DNA of 64,000 nt, from NCBI RefSeq assembly GCF_025263685.1, contig NZ_CP092109.1, positions 868,001-932,000 of the forward strand, given 5' to 3'. A model generated the notes under the pieces. It was not told the origin of the DNA, did not search any database, and worked only from the letters and a program-made list of their open reading frames with translations. Numbering within the stretch: position 1 is the first letter of the stretch; each line of letters begins with the position of its first letter. Positions 36,979 through 45,568 of the stretch are shown here, piece by piece. The DNA is from Geoalkalibacter halelectricus. GTDB taxonomy: Bacteria; Desulfobacterota; Desulfuromonadia; Desulfuromonadales; Geoalkalibacteraceae. The position numbers and the translations under genes are program-made.

Positions 36979-37524
36979 TTACTCGTAGTCGAAGCTGAAC
37001 TCGTATTGGCGGCGTTTTTCGTCAGGCAGGGCGCTGCCGACGGTGAAGTGATAGGTGCCCTTGTCTTCGAGGATGATATCGGCCCCGAAGTGACCATCCA
37101 TCCCGATGAGGCGAATGGGGGCGCTTTGTTCACCGGCCGGGTTGACGATACGCACTGCGACCGTGCCTTCCTCGATGGAATCGCCGCTGGCTTCGTCCAT
37201 GAAATGAATCATGAAGTGATGGGTTTCCGCCATGCCCACCGCCGCCATGGCTTCGCGCACATCGCTGATATGGGCGTTGCCCTTGACGCCGTCGACGGAG
37301 AGACTGCCGAGGTCATACATTTCCTCGTGGGCATCATGGGCATGGGCATCATGGGCATCATGCGCGGCGGCCTTGTCGTCATGGTGGCCATGATTTTTCC
37401 CGTCTTTTTCCTGATGCTGGGCACCGTGGTTGTCATGGCCCGAGCGATGGAAGAAGGCATCGGCATCCATGGACAGGGAAAAGACGAAAAACGCTGCGAA
37501 CAATAGACTCAGTGTGGTTTTCAT
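36979..37524 (-). CDS. His-rich exported protein, probable metal-binding protein
   Basis: A 181-aa protein with a signal peptide (MKTTLSLLFAAFFVFSLSMDADA) and a His/Asp-rich segment of about 45 residues (HRSGHDNHGAQHQEKDGKNH, HDAHDAHAHDAHEEM). A C-terminal beta-rich domain (about 90-181) is without a family I recognise. The start at 37524 has AAAGGAG upstream. It sits upstream of cusA in the reverse direction to the LEA-like gene, within a metal efflux region, so periplasmic copper/silver or zinc buffering is a reasonable inference. The His-rich part is encoded by a low-complexity run of GCATCATGG-like repeats. Confidence 0.78.
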   Translation of the reverse strand: MKTTLSLLFAAFFVFSLSMDADAFFHRSGHDNHGAQHQEKDGKNHGHHDDKAAAHDAHDAHAHDAHEEMYDLGSLSVDGVKGNAHISDVREAMAAVGMAETHHFMIHFMDEASGDSIEEGTVAVRIVNPAGEQSAPIRLIGMDGHFGADIILEDKGTYHFTVGSALPDEKRRQYEFSFDYE

Positions 37525-37554
37525 GATGGGTTCTCCTTTTGTTGCCTGTGAATG

Positions 37555-37571
37555 GGCGAACGGTGTTCGCC
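37555..37571. promoter_or_regulatory. Inverted repeat upstream of the His-rich gene
   Basis: GGCGAAC-GGT-GTTCGCC, a perfect 7-3-7 palindrome 31 bases upstream of the start codon. It could be an operator; no regulator is known. Confidence 0.35.
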
Positions 37572-37620
37572 GGTTGATGTTGATCAAGCTGTTGCCTCTT
37601 CAGGCTCCTCTATTCGCCCT

Positions 37621-37733
37621 GTGTGGGGTCGCGGCTCCCATGACGAGGGTGTCTGGCGCCAGGGATGGCGCCAGTCAAGCGGCCATGGACGGCGAAAAGC
37701 GCCCCTTGTCATGGGGGTTGCGGCCCCATGCTG
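37621..37733. repeat. Palindromic dispersed repeat, copy B
   Basis: Inverted copy of the element at 35855-35969 (compare TGTCTGGCGCCAGGGATGGC and GCGAAAAGCGCCCCTTGTCA in this copy). It lies between the His-rich gene and cusA. The outer ends match less perfectly than in copy A. Confidence 0.85.
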
Positions 37734-37738
37734 CAAAG

Positions 37739-40700
37739 TTACTCAGGCTCTTCGTCGATATCGAGTTCCGAAGTCGGAACCATGCTTTTATCAAGGCCGC
37801 GCGCGCGCCAGGCGAAATACACCACCGGGTAAAGCAGCAGTTCGATGAGCAGCGACGACACGGCACCGCCGACCATGGGCGCGGCGACGCGCTTCATGAC
37901 GTCGGCACCGGCGCCGGTACTCCACATGATGGGCAGCAGCGCAACGATAATGGTGACGACGGTCATGATTTTGGGCCGGATACGCTTGACCGCTCCGTAA
38001 TGCACCGCCTGGATCAAGTCGCCGCGGGTTTTCAAGCGTCCGTGCTTGGCCCATTTGTCGCGGGCCAGGTCCAGGTAGAGCAGCATCACCGTGCCCGTTT
38101 CCGCATCCAGGCCGGCCATGGCGATCAATCCGACCCAAACCGCCACCGACATGTTGTAGTCAAGCGCATAGAGCAGCCAGAAAGCGCCCACCAGAGAAAT
38201 GGGCACGCCCATGAAAACGATGAGGGTCTTGACCACCGAGCGAGTGCTGATGAAGATGAGCACGAAGATCGCAATGACCGTGAGCGGAAGAATCAGCATC
38301 AAACGCTCGCGGGTGGATTCGATGTATTCGTACTGCCCACTCCACACGATGCTGTAACCGGGAGGCAGGGTGATGTTGTCGGCCACGGCCCGGCGCGCGT
38401 TCTCGACGTAGGTGCCCACGTCGATGTCGCGGATATCGACATAAACCCAGGCGGTGCGCCGCGCGTTCTCGCTTTTGATGCTGTCGGGGGCATTGATGAT
38501 GTTGATCTCGACCAACTGCCCCAGGGGAATATGCCGTCCGCCCGGCGCCGGCACCAGAACTCGGCGCAGGGCTTCGGGATCGCTGCGGAAATCACGGTCG
38601 TAGCGCACGTTGATGGGGTAGCGTTCGAGCCCTTCCACCGTTTCGGAGATGTTCATGCCGCCGATGGCGGCCTGAACCACGTCCTGGATGTCGCCGACGT
38701 TGATGCCATAGCGGGCCGCGGCGCGCCGGTCGATGTCGATATCGAGGTAATAGCCGCCCACGGTGCGCTCGGCGATGGCGCTCAGGGTGCCGGGCAGCGG
38801 GCGCACCACGGTCTCGATTTCCTCGCCCAAGCGCGCCAGAACCTCAAGGTCATCACCCATGACCTTGATGCCCACCGGGGTGCGGATGCCGGTGGAGAGC
38901 ATATCGATGCGGGTGCGGATGGGCATGGTCCAAGCATTGGTCAATCCCGGAAAATGCACCGCCTCGTTAAGCTCGTCGATGAGTTTATCGACGGATATCG
39001 GTTTTTCCTCGGGCCACACCCAACGCAGGGGTTTCTTGAGAATTTCCGTCCAGTCCGGCCAATCCGTATAGAATCGGTGCACGTGGGTGGTGCGCCACTG
39101 ATCCTCGGGCTTGAGTAGAATGGTGGTCTCAATCATCATCATCGGCGCCGGGTCGGTGGCGGTTTCTGCACGGCCGATCTTGCCGAACACCCGGTCCACT
39201 TCGGGAAAGGAGGCGATGATTTTATCCGTCTGCTGCAATAACTCGCGCGCTTTGGTGACCGAGAGCCCCGGCAGGGTCGTCGGCATGTAAAGCAGATCGC
39301 CCTCGTAGAGCGGCGGCATGAACTCGGTGCCGATTTTCGAGATGGGATAGGCGATGGAAAGCACCAGCAGCAGTGCCACCAGCATGGTGATCTTGCGCCA
39401 TCTGAGCACAAAGTGAACGGCCGGGTGGTAAATCCGGTTGAGGAAACGATTGATGGGGTTCTGGTTCTCGGGGCGAACGCGCCCGCGGATAAACCACATC
39501 ATCAGCACCGGCACCAGGGTGATGGAGAGAAACGCCGCCGCGGCAATGGAAAAAGTCTTGGTGAAGGCCAGGGGCTTGAACAAACGCCCCGCTTGCTCCT
39601 GCAAAGCGAACACCGGCGCAAAGGCGGCGGCGATCACCAGCAGGGCGAAGAAAATGGTGGGCCCGACCTCCTTGGCCGCGGCGATGATCACCTCCGACCT
39701 CGGCTTATCGGGATAGCGCTCGATTTTTTTGTGGGCGTTCTCCACCATGATGATGCCCGAATCGACCATGGTGCCGATGGCGATGGCGATGCCGCCCAAA
39801 CTCATGATGTTCGCGTTGATCCCCATGGCGTACATGACGATGAACGACATGAGTACCGCGATGGGCAAGGACACGATGATGACCGCCGCACTAGGCAGGT
39901 GAAAAAGAAACAGGATGATCACCAGGGCGACGATCAGCATCTCTTCCACCAGTTTCTGCTGGAGATGGTCGACGGAGCGATCGATGAGGTCGGAGCGATC
40001 ATAGGTCATGACCACCTCGACCCCTTCGGGAAGCCCGGGTTTAAGCTCCTCAAGGCGATCCTTGACGCGTTGGATGACCTGGCGCGCGTTCTCGCCGAAC
40101 CGCATGACGATGATGCCGCCGACCACTTCGCCCTCACCGTCGAGTTCCGCCAAACCACGACGCATTTCGGGTCCCAGGCGCACCTCGGCCAGATCCCTGA
40201 CCAGAATCGGTGTGCCGTCCTCCGTGGCCATGACCACCACCTGCTCCAGGTCTTCCACCGACTGGATATAGCCGCGGCTGCGCACCATGAACTCGGTTTC
40301 GGCCATCTCGATGGCTCCCCCGCCGACATCGACGTTGGAGCGCTGGATGGCCATCATCAGATCGGTAATGGGCAGATCGTAGGCAATCAACTTGTTGGGA
40401 TCGACCACCACCTGGTACTGCTTGACGAATCCGCCCAGGCTCGCCACTTCCGAGACGCCATCCAGGGCCGCCAGTTCGTAGCGCAGATACCAGTCCTGAA
40501 TGGAGCGCAACTCCTGAAGGTCATGCCGGTCGCTGGTCAAAGCATAGCTGTAGACCCATCCGACCCCGGTAGCGTCCGGCCCGAGCGTTGGCGTCACATC
40601 ACGAGGAAGCTGGCCCGCGGCGTAATTGAGATATTCCAGCACCCGCGAACGCGCCCAGTAAATATCTGTACCGTCCTCGAAGATGATGTAGACGAAGGAA

Positions 40701-40969
40701 TAACCGAAGAAGGAATAACCGCGCACATCCTTGGCGCCGGGCACCGAGAGCATGCGCGTGGTCAGGGGATAGGTGACCTGATCCTCCACCACCTGCGGCG
40801 CCTGGCCGGGATACTCGGTGTAGATGATGACCTGGACGTCGGAAAGGTCGGGAATCGCGTCGATGGCGATGTTGCGCAGGGAATAGATGCCCCCAATGAT
40901 CAGGATGATCGTCGCCAGCACCACCATGAACCGATTTCGGGATGACCATTCGATGATTTTTTCAAGCAT
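37739..40969 (-). CDS. cusA: CusA/CzcA-type heavy metal RND efflux pump
   Basis: A 1076-aa inner-membrane proton antiporter that exports metal ions through a tripartite complex. It begins MLEKIIEWSSRNRFMVVLAT, has two large periplasmic loops, the TM4 motif GGIAIAIGTMVDSGIIMVEN and the TM10-11 motif AGLDAETGTVMLLYLDLARD. These are typical of the HAE-1-like HME subfamily (CusA for copper/silver). The methionine-rich character and full length favour Cu/Ag over Co/Zn/Cd, but the substrate is not certain. It follows cusB after a 166-base spacer with a striking inverted repeat. Confidence 0.93.
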   Translation of the reverse strand: MLEKIIEWSSRNRFMVVLATIILIIGGIYSLRNIAIDAIPDLSDVQVIIYTEYPGQAPQVVEDQVTYPLTTRMLSVPGAKDVRGYSFFGYSFVYIIFEDGTDIYWARSRVLEYLNYAAGQLPRDVTPTLGPDATGVGWVYSYALTSDRHDLQELRSIQDWYLRYELAALDGVSEVASLGGFVKQYQVVVDPNKLIAYDLPITDLMMAIQRSNVDVGGGAIEMAETEFMVRSRGYIQSVEDLEQVVVMATEDGTPILVRDLAEVRLGPEMRRGLAELDGEGEVVGGIIVMRFGENARQVIQRVKDRLEELKPGLPEGVEVVMTYDRSDLIDRSVDHLQQKLVEEMLIVALVIILFLFHLPSAAVIIVSLPIAVLMSFIVMYAMGINANIMSLGGIAIAIGTMVDSGIIMVENAHKKIERYPDKPRSEVIIAAAKEVGPTIFFALLVIAAAFAPVFALQEQAGRLFKPLAFTKTFSIAAAAFLSITLVPVLMMWFIRGRVRPENQNPINRFLNRIYHPAVHFVLRWRKITMLVALLLVLSIAYPISKIGTEFMPPLYEGDLLYMPTTLPGLSVTKARELLQQTDKIIASFPEVDRVFGKIGRAETATDPAPMMMIETTILLKPEDQWRTTHVHRFYTDWPDWTEILKKPLRWVWPEEKPISVDKLIDELNEAVHFPGLTNAWTMPIRTRIDMLSTGIRTPVGIKVMGDDLEVLARLGEEIETVVRPLPGTLSAIAERTVGGYYLDIDIDRRAAARYGINVGDIQDVVQAAIGGMNISETVEGLERYPINVRYDRDFRSDPEALRRVLVPAPGGRHIPLGQLVEINIINAPDSIKSENARRTAWVYVDIRDIDVGTYVENARRAVADNITLPPGYSIVWSGQYEYIESTRERLMLILPLTVIAIFVLIFISTRSVVKTLIVFMGVPISLVGAFWLLYALDYNMSVAVWVGLIAMAGLDAETGTVMLLYLDLARDKWAKHGRLKTRGDLIQAVHYGAVKRIRPKIMTVVTIIVALLPIMWSTGAGADVMKRVAAPMVGGAVSSLLIELLLYPVVYFAWRARGLDKSMVPTSELDIDEEPE

Positions 40970-40997
40970 AAAAAATGTCCTTGGTCATTTTTAGAAA

Positions 40998-41130
40998 ATC
41001 GTCATTTGTCATTTGTCATTTGTCATTTGTTTTTTCTTGGTGGGCACAGTCAATGGATAAGTAAATTTCCACCCTGCGCAGCAAAGACTTGGTTTTTACA
41101 AATGACCAATGACAAATGACAAATGACGAT
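40998..41130. repeat. 33-bp inverted repeat of heptamers between cusB and cusA
   Basis: Left arm 40998-41030: ATC followed by four GTCATTT units. Right arm 41098-41130: the reverse complement with one mismatch (three AAATGAC units and one CAATGAC). The arms are separated by 67 bases. It folds into a long stem in the cus mRNA between the two cistrons. Confidence 0.9.
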
Positions 41131-41135
41131 TCATA

Positions 41136-42584
41136 TCAAAACAAATCCTCAAGATCGATCTCCGGTTCATGCTCCTCGTGGTCGACGGGTTCGGGCACCG
41201 GCATCATTTTCTCAATGGCCTCCTGCAGTTTGGCTTCGGAGTCGAGCATGAACTGGGCGGAAACAACCACATCCTCGCCCAGGCGCAGGCCGCTGAGAAT
41301 TTGCATGTAGCCCTCTTCGTCCGTTACCCCAATGGTGACCGTGCGCGGCTCAAAGCGGCCCTCGCCAAGGGCGACGAACACGCGGTCGCGCTTGCCCGAG
41401 CGCAGCACCGCCTGACGCGGTACGGCAAGCACGTCACGCACCGGATCAGCGGCGATGAAGACATTGGCATACATGCCGGGCTTGAGTTGCAGGTCGGGGT
41501 TGTCGAACTCGATGCGCGCCTGAAGGGTGCGCGTCTCCCCGCGCAGATAAGGATAGAGGAAGGCGACCTTGCCTTCGCGCGCCACATCGACAGCAAAGGG
41601 CAACTCCACCCGCGCGTTAAGTCCGGCACGCACCCAGGGCGCCTCGAACTCGTAGATGTCGGTCAATATCCACACCCGGCTCAGGTCGGAAATCTGGAAC
41701 AGATCCTCCCCGCCCATGATGCGCATGCCCTGAAAAACCGCCTTTTCGGTGACGATGCCGCCGTGAGGGCTGTAAAGAGTGAGGGTTTTGCGCACCTGGC
41801 GGGTTCGTTCAAGTTCTTCGATCTGACGATCACTGATGTCCCAATACTTCAGCCGGGTGCGGGCCGCTTCCAGAAGCCGCTCGCCCCCCGCGGCGATCTC
41901 GGGAAAAGGACTTTGAGCCAGACGGTCGCGATTGCGCAGAGCGAGCAAGAATTCCTCCTGCGCCGAAACCAACTCCGGGCTGTAAATGTCGAGGAGCGCC
42001 TGGCCGCGGCGTACCGTCTGGCCGGTCTGATTGACATGCAGCCGCTCGACCCAGCCGTCGATCTTGCTATTGATCATGTAACGGCGCGGCTCCTCGTATT
42101 CCACCAGCCCTACCGTGCGGATGGTGCGGGTCAGATCGCGGCGCTCCACCGGGGCGATGCGCACCCCCATGTTCTGCATGGTCACCGGATCGATGAGAAT
42201 CTGTCCCGGAACCACGCCATCCTCGTAGACTGGCACGAGGTCATGCCCCATGTAATCCTCACCCGGCTCGTCGCGCACATAGGTCGGATCCATGGGTGAG
42301 ACCCAGTGCTTTATGCGCCGCTCGGCGGGGGCCGCCTTGTCCTCACCCGGACGCATGGGGGTGAGGCGCATGCCGCAGATGGGACAGGTGCCCGGCTCAT
42401 CTTGAATAATGAAGGGATGCATGCCGCAGGTGTACTGCACCTTGGCCCCGGTGTCGGCCGTTTCGGCCGGTACGCCCGGGTCATGGAGCAGATGCCGGCC
42501 ACCGCCGACGAGATAACCCGCCACCAGGGCCAGGGCGATGGCCAAAATCACCAAGATTTTTCTGGTCTTACTCGACGTTTTCAT
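41136..42584 (-). CDS. cusB: CusB-type periplasmic adaptor of the metal efflux pump
   Basis: A 482-aa membrane-fusion protein. A membrane anchor (LVILAIALALVAGYLVGG, about 12-30) is followed by a heavy-metal-binding motif of the CusB N-terminus (CGMHPFIIQDEPGTCPICGM, about 52-73) and then a second HWVSPMDPTYVRDEPG-like segment (about 90-107). Adaptor domains follow (MQNMGVRIAPVERRDLTRTI, HVNQTGQTVRRGQALLDIYS, PRQAVLRSGKRDRVFVALGE). The Met/Cys/His-rich N-terminus suits Cu+/Ag+ capture. It lies in a cusC-cusB-cusA operon on the minus strand. Confidence 0.92.
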   Translation of the reverse strand: MKTSSKTRKILVILAIALALVAGYLVGGGRHLLHDPGVPAETADTGAKVQYTCGMHPFIIQDEPGTCPICGMRLTPMRPGEDKAAPAERRIKHWVSPMDPTYVRDEPGEDYMGHDLVPVYEDGVVPGQILIDPVTMQNMGVRIAPVERRDLTRTIRTVGLVEYEEPRRYMINSKIDGWVERLHVNQTGQTVRRGQALLDIYSPELVSAQEEFLLALRNRDRLAQSPFPEIAAGGERLLEAARTRLKYWDISDRQIEELERTRQVRKTLTLYSPHGGIVTEKAVFQGMRIMGGEDLFQISDLSRVWILTDIYEFEAPWVRAGLNARVELPFAVDVAREGKVAFLYPYLRGETRTLQARIEFDNPDLQLKPGMYANVFIAADPVRDVLAVPRQAVLRSGKRDRVFVALGEGRFEPRTVTIGVTDEEGYMQILSGLRLGEDVVVSAQFMLDSEAKLQEAIEKMMPVPEPVDHEEHEPEIDLEDLF

Positions 42585-42679
42585 GCGGCAATCCTCATGT
42601 TCATTTTATTCACTCAAAGCGCGCATCGGTGCGTCCTTGTGGTTTACTGGGCATCCCTGCGGGCGCACATCAGTGCACC

Positions 42680-43948
42680 CTACGGCAACCGCGTTCCGAT
42701 CAGCGCCTCGATTTGCACGCGCGCCATCTCGTGTTCGGCGATGGCCTCGAAATAATCCCGCTCGTAATTGAAAAGGGCCATCTGGGTATCCAGCACATTC
42801 ATGAACTCGGCCCGGCCGACGCGATAAGCCGCCAGGGAGGCATCCAAGGTTGCGCCTGCCTGGGGGATGATCCCGTCCTGGTACAATGCGGCCTGGCGAC
42901 GGCTGCGTTCCAGACGCGCCAGCGCGTCGGCAACGCCCTGGCGAATGTCATTGCGCACCATGGCGAGTTCGTGGCGGGCCATGCGCCCCTCGGAATCGGC
43001 CTCCGCGACCATCGCCCGACGGCGCTCACGCTGCACCGGCAGATTGAAGCTGATACCGGCGCTGTACATATCGTAGCCCTCCTCGCCCATGGCCGGCTCG
43101 CGCTGCATGTATTCGAAGGAGAAGGTGAAATCTGGGTAGTTCTCGCGCAGAGCCAGATCTCGGGCGACACCGGTTTTCTCCACCTCGCTGCGCAGGGCGC
43201 GCAGCAGCGGACGGTGTTGCTGGGCCAGTTCCTCAAGCTGCGCGACGTCCATATCCAAAGGCAGCAACTCAGCATCGGGGAGAGTGGGGATGGGAAGATC
43301 GGGATCGCGGTAGGCCAGAGTATTGAGGCGCGCCTCCAGGCTGCGCCGCTGCTGGCGCAGGGCAAGGCGCATGTCTTCCATTTTGGAACGTTCCAGATGG
43401 GCGCGCAAAACATCCTGCTGCAACGCACTGCCGACCCCGTAGAGCGTTTCCGCCAGATGGGCCAGATCATCGAGCAACTGCAAATTTTTCTCCACAATCT
43501 CCAGAGAACGATCCACGGCAAAAAGCTGATACCAGCTTTCGCGCACCATCAATTCAAGGGCGATCTTACGCTCTTCAAAGCCCCAGCGCCGGGTTTCGGC
43601 ATCCAGTTCGGCCGAGCGCCGCGCCAGCTCACGCTTGCCGAAAAACGGCACCATCTGACTGATGCCGATCACCTTGGAGGTCATGCTGTCACGATTAAAG
43701 GCCAGAGGATCTCGCACCAGGGCGTTCTGGATGGCCAACATCAGCATGGGATCCTCAAAGGTCCCCGCCTGCCGGGCGCGGTGTACAAAGGCCTGCCAGC
43801 GCGCCTCATCCGCCCGAATTTCCGGATTGTTGGTCAATGCGGTTTCCACCAATTCGTCCAAGGTCAGGGCCGGTACTTCCTCGGCCAGGGAACCCGAGGA
43901 CCAGCCCAGAATCAGAACCAGAAACCCAAAAAGCAAAATGCGCCGCAT
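42680..43948 (-). CDS. cusC: CusC-type TolC family outer membrane factor
   Basis: A 422-aa outer membrane channel with a signal peptide (MRRILLFGFLVLILGWSSGSLA) and the usual TolC coiled-coil repeats (LVETALTNNPEIRADEARWQ, VVEKNLQLLDDLAHLAETLY-like, AELDAETRRWGFEERKIALE, MAMVRNDIRQGVADALARLE-like). It is the first gene of the cus operon, with cusB 95 bases downstream. It lies about 95 bases from the inner edge of an IS3-type insertion. The cus role is inferred from operon context. Confidence 0.9.
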   Translation of the reverse strand: MRRILLFGFLVLILGWSSGSLAEEVPALTLDELVETALTNNPEIRADEARWQAFVHRARQAGTFEDPMLMLAIQNALVRDPLAFNRDSMTSKVIGISQMVPFFGKRELARRSAELDAETRRWGFEERKIALELMVRESWYQLFAVDRSLEIVEKNLQLLDDLAHLAETLYGVGSALQQDVLRAHLERSKMEDMRLALRQQRRSLEARLNTLAYRDPDLPIPTLPDAELLPLDMDVAQLEELAQQHRPLLRALRSEVEKTGVARDLALRENYPDFTFSFEYMQREPAMGEEGYDMYSAGISFNLPVQRERRRAMVAEADSEGRMARHELAMVRNDIRQGVADALARLERSRRQAALYQDGIIPQAGATLDASLAAYRVGRAEFMNVLDTQMALFNYERDYFEAIAEHEMARVQIEALIGTRLP

Positions 43949-43987
43949 GAAATCTTCTCCTCAAGGCGGTGGTCGATGTTTGCCACA

Positions 43988-44015
43988 AGCATAATTTCCC
44001 AGGCCGCCCTGTCAA
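43988..44015 (-). promoter_or_regulatory. Candidate cusC promoter
   Basis: On the minus strand TTGACA (44010-44015) and TATGCT (43988-43993), 16-bp spacer, 40 bases before the cusC start. TGTCAA and TTGACA form an inverted repeat of N16 spacing at 44010-44037, possibly a regulator site, cut off at its upstream side by the IS. Confidence 0.5.
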
Positions 44016-44077
44016 CAATGCCTTAACCTGATTGACAACCATTGTAGCGGAACCGGTTCCTTGGACACAAGTTTGGC

Positions 44078-44977
44078 TTATGCAGCCTGGCTCATTTCCG
44101 TCCGGTTCAGGCGGATTTCCCGTGGCGATCTGAAGGCATTCTTCTCGACGCGCCACTCGCTGTTGTAAAGCTCCACGAAGTTTTTCACCGCCTCTCGGAC
44201 ATCCTCGGCGGTGTGGAATATCCGGCCATAGATGGCCTGCTCTTTCAAAGTTCGATTGAAGCGTTCGGCCACCCCGTTTGTCTCGGGTTCCGAAATAAAG
44301 GCGAAGCTGGGAGCAATCCCCCAATACTTCAACTGGTTCAGAAAATGATCGGAGAGATACTGAGAGCCGTGATCCATGCGCAGGGCCAGCCCACGGGCGA
44401 CTTCGGCCTGTACGCCCCCGTAGAGATCGTTTAACGCCATGGATATCGGCTGCAAGGCGGCATAGCGATCACCTTTTTTGCAGACATGCCAGCCGACGCA
44501 TTCGGCATTCCAGTGCTCGACGGCGGCAAAGATCCAGACCCAGCCCTGCTCCGACGTGAAGACCCGGGTCCCATCGGTGCCCCACATCAGGTTGGGAGTC
44601 ATGGTGATGATCTTGCCGTCATGTTTCTTGGCCGGCTTGGGCCGGTTGCGGTACGGCGAAAGCAGGTGGTTCTCTCGCATCAGTCGCAACACCCGCTTGC
44701 GCGATACTCGCACACCGTCGCGAACCCGTAACCGTGCCCAGACCTTGCGATGCCCCTCGCCGGTGAAGGGCGAGTTTTTCAGATCGGCGCGGATCAGGTC
44801 CAGTAGGGTCTCGTCGCTGACCAAGGGCCGAGGGCCACGGCGCTTCGGCGGTGTTTGATCGCTCATCCCGCAGCGGCGGGCATCATGGTAGTACGAGGAG
44901 CGAGCCTGTTCCCAGATGCGGCAGACCCGCTGGATGCCGTAAGGCTTCTCAGCCCCTGGGGAGATCGTTTGGCTCAT
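44078..44977 (-). CDS. IS3-type transposase OrfB (DDE integrase domain)
   Basis: A 299-aa integrase-like transposase. An HTH_21-type N-terminal part (RRGPRPLVSDETLLDLIRAD, GEGHRKVWARLRV) is followed by the DDE catalytic core: MWGTDGTRVFT (first D), RMDHGSQYLSDHFLNQL (second D) and SEPETNGVAERFNRTLKEQA (E). All three acidic residues are present, so the enzyme appears intact. It begins inside the last codons of OrfA (ATGA overlap) instead of by the -1 frameshift site usual in IS3. Confidence 0.9.
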   Translation of the reverse strand: MSQTISPGAEKPYGIQRVCRIWEQARSSYYHDARRCGMSDQTPPKRRGPRPLVSDETLLDLIRADLKNSPFTGEGHRKVWARLRVRDGVRVSRKRVLRLMRENHLLSPYRNRPKPAKKHDGKIITMTPNLMWGTDGTRVFTSEQGWVWIFAAVEHWNAECVGWHVCKKGDRYAALQPISMALNDLYGGVQAEVARGLALRMDHGSQYLSDHFLNQLKYWGIAPSFAFISEPETNGVAERFNRTLKEQAIYGRIFHTAEDVREAVKNFVELYNSEWRVEKNAFRSPREIRLNRTEMSQAA

Positions 44978-45315
44978 TTCGACGACCTCCGCTTGGCTAA
45001 AGGGCCGGGTTTTCTCACTCGCTCCCAGAGAAGCTCGTTCTCCATGGTCAGCTCGCCGATCCGGCGCATGGCTTGGCTTAGTTCGGCTTGAACCGGATCG
45101 TTTTGCCGGTTTTTCAGCGACTCATCGATCCCGGACAGGGCTTTTTCCCGCCACTGCTCCAGGCGGTAGATTTCGATGTTCAGTTCGCGGGAGAGCGCAT
45201 CAACAGATTCGCCTCGCAGCATACGCAGCACGACTTCACGCTTGCGGCCAGCACTCCAACGCTGCCCTTCGGCTAACGGTCCTTTGAAGGTCTTGTTCTC
45301 TGAAGTCATTTTCAA
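44974..45315 (-). CDS. IS3-type transposase OrfA (HTH)
   Basis: A 113-aa DNA-binding partner: KREVVLRMLRGESVDALSRE, LNIEIYRLEQWREKALSGID (HTH of the transposase_8 type) and a C-terminal leucine-zipper-like helix (LSQAMRRIGELTMENELLWE). Stop overlaps the OrfB start by four bases. Typical length for an OrfA. Confidence 0.88.
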   Translation of the reverse strand: MKMTSENKTFKGPLAEGQRWSAGRKREVVLRMLRGESVDALSRELNIEIYRLEQWREKALSGIDESLKNRQNDPVQAELSQAMRRIGELTMENELLWERVRKPGPLAKRRSSK

Positions 45316-45470
45316 TCTCCTTGGACACGGGGACTTTACCCCAAATCAGTGTCCAAGAAAACCGGCGCCGCCCCATGATTGACAACCATTTACACATTGC
45401 GTGCCTAAACTAAATTTAGCGTAAATCCCGACGTTTTCCTCCATTCCGTCGAAAGCAAGCCCCCCAAACT

Positions 45471-45506
45471 GTTGAATATTCCACACCACTGGTGAGAATA
45501 TTCAAC
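45471..45506. promoter_or_regulatory. Paired GAATATT motif upstream of the cytochrome operon
   Basis: GTTGAATATTCCACACC (45471-45487) and GGTGAGAATATTCAAC (45491-45506) form a near-perfect palindrome. The half-site GGTGTRGAATATT recurs at 55510-55526 and 54967-54982. It lies about 65-100 bases upstream of a sigma-54-like -24/-12 element, a fitting distance for an upstream activating sequence. Confidence 0.55.
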
Positions 45507-45568
45507 AATAACGCGCCAATAAGGGCTCTTCAGCGACCAGCATCCGGAGTAGGCAGAGAAAAAAATTT

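Larger units (their letters stand above)
44030..45390 (-). mobile_element. IS3-family-like insertion sequence with 14-bp direct repeats
   Basis: Two transposase frames (44078-44977 and 44974-45315) inside imperfect inverted repeats of about 30 bp (GCGGAACCGGTTCCTTGGAC... near 44048 and its partner near 45370). A perfect 14-bp direct repeat GATTGACAACCATT is at 44030-44043 and 45377-45390. IS3 members normally duplicate 3-5 bp, so the 14-bp repeats are atypical. It sits between cusC and the cytochrome operon. Confidence 0.8.

Noticed and set aside
39413-40945. 510-codon plus-strand frame
   Set aside because: Antisense to cusA; composition (His, Asp, Gly rich) is typical of a GC-rich shadow.
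40998-41130. CRISPR array
   Set aside because: The repeats are heptamers without spacers, arranged as two arms of an inverted repeat.
45379-45411. Sigma-70 promoter from TTGACA in the right IS repeat
   Set aside because: No -10 hexamer with acceptable spacing follows.
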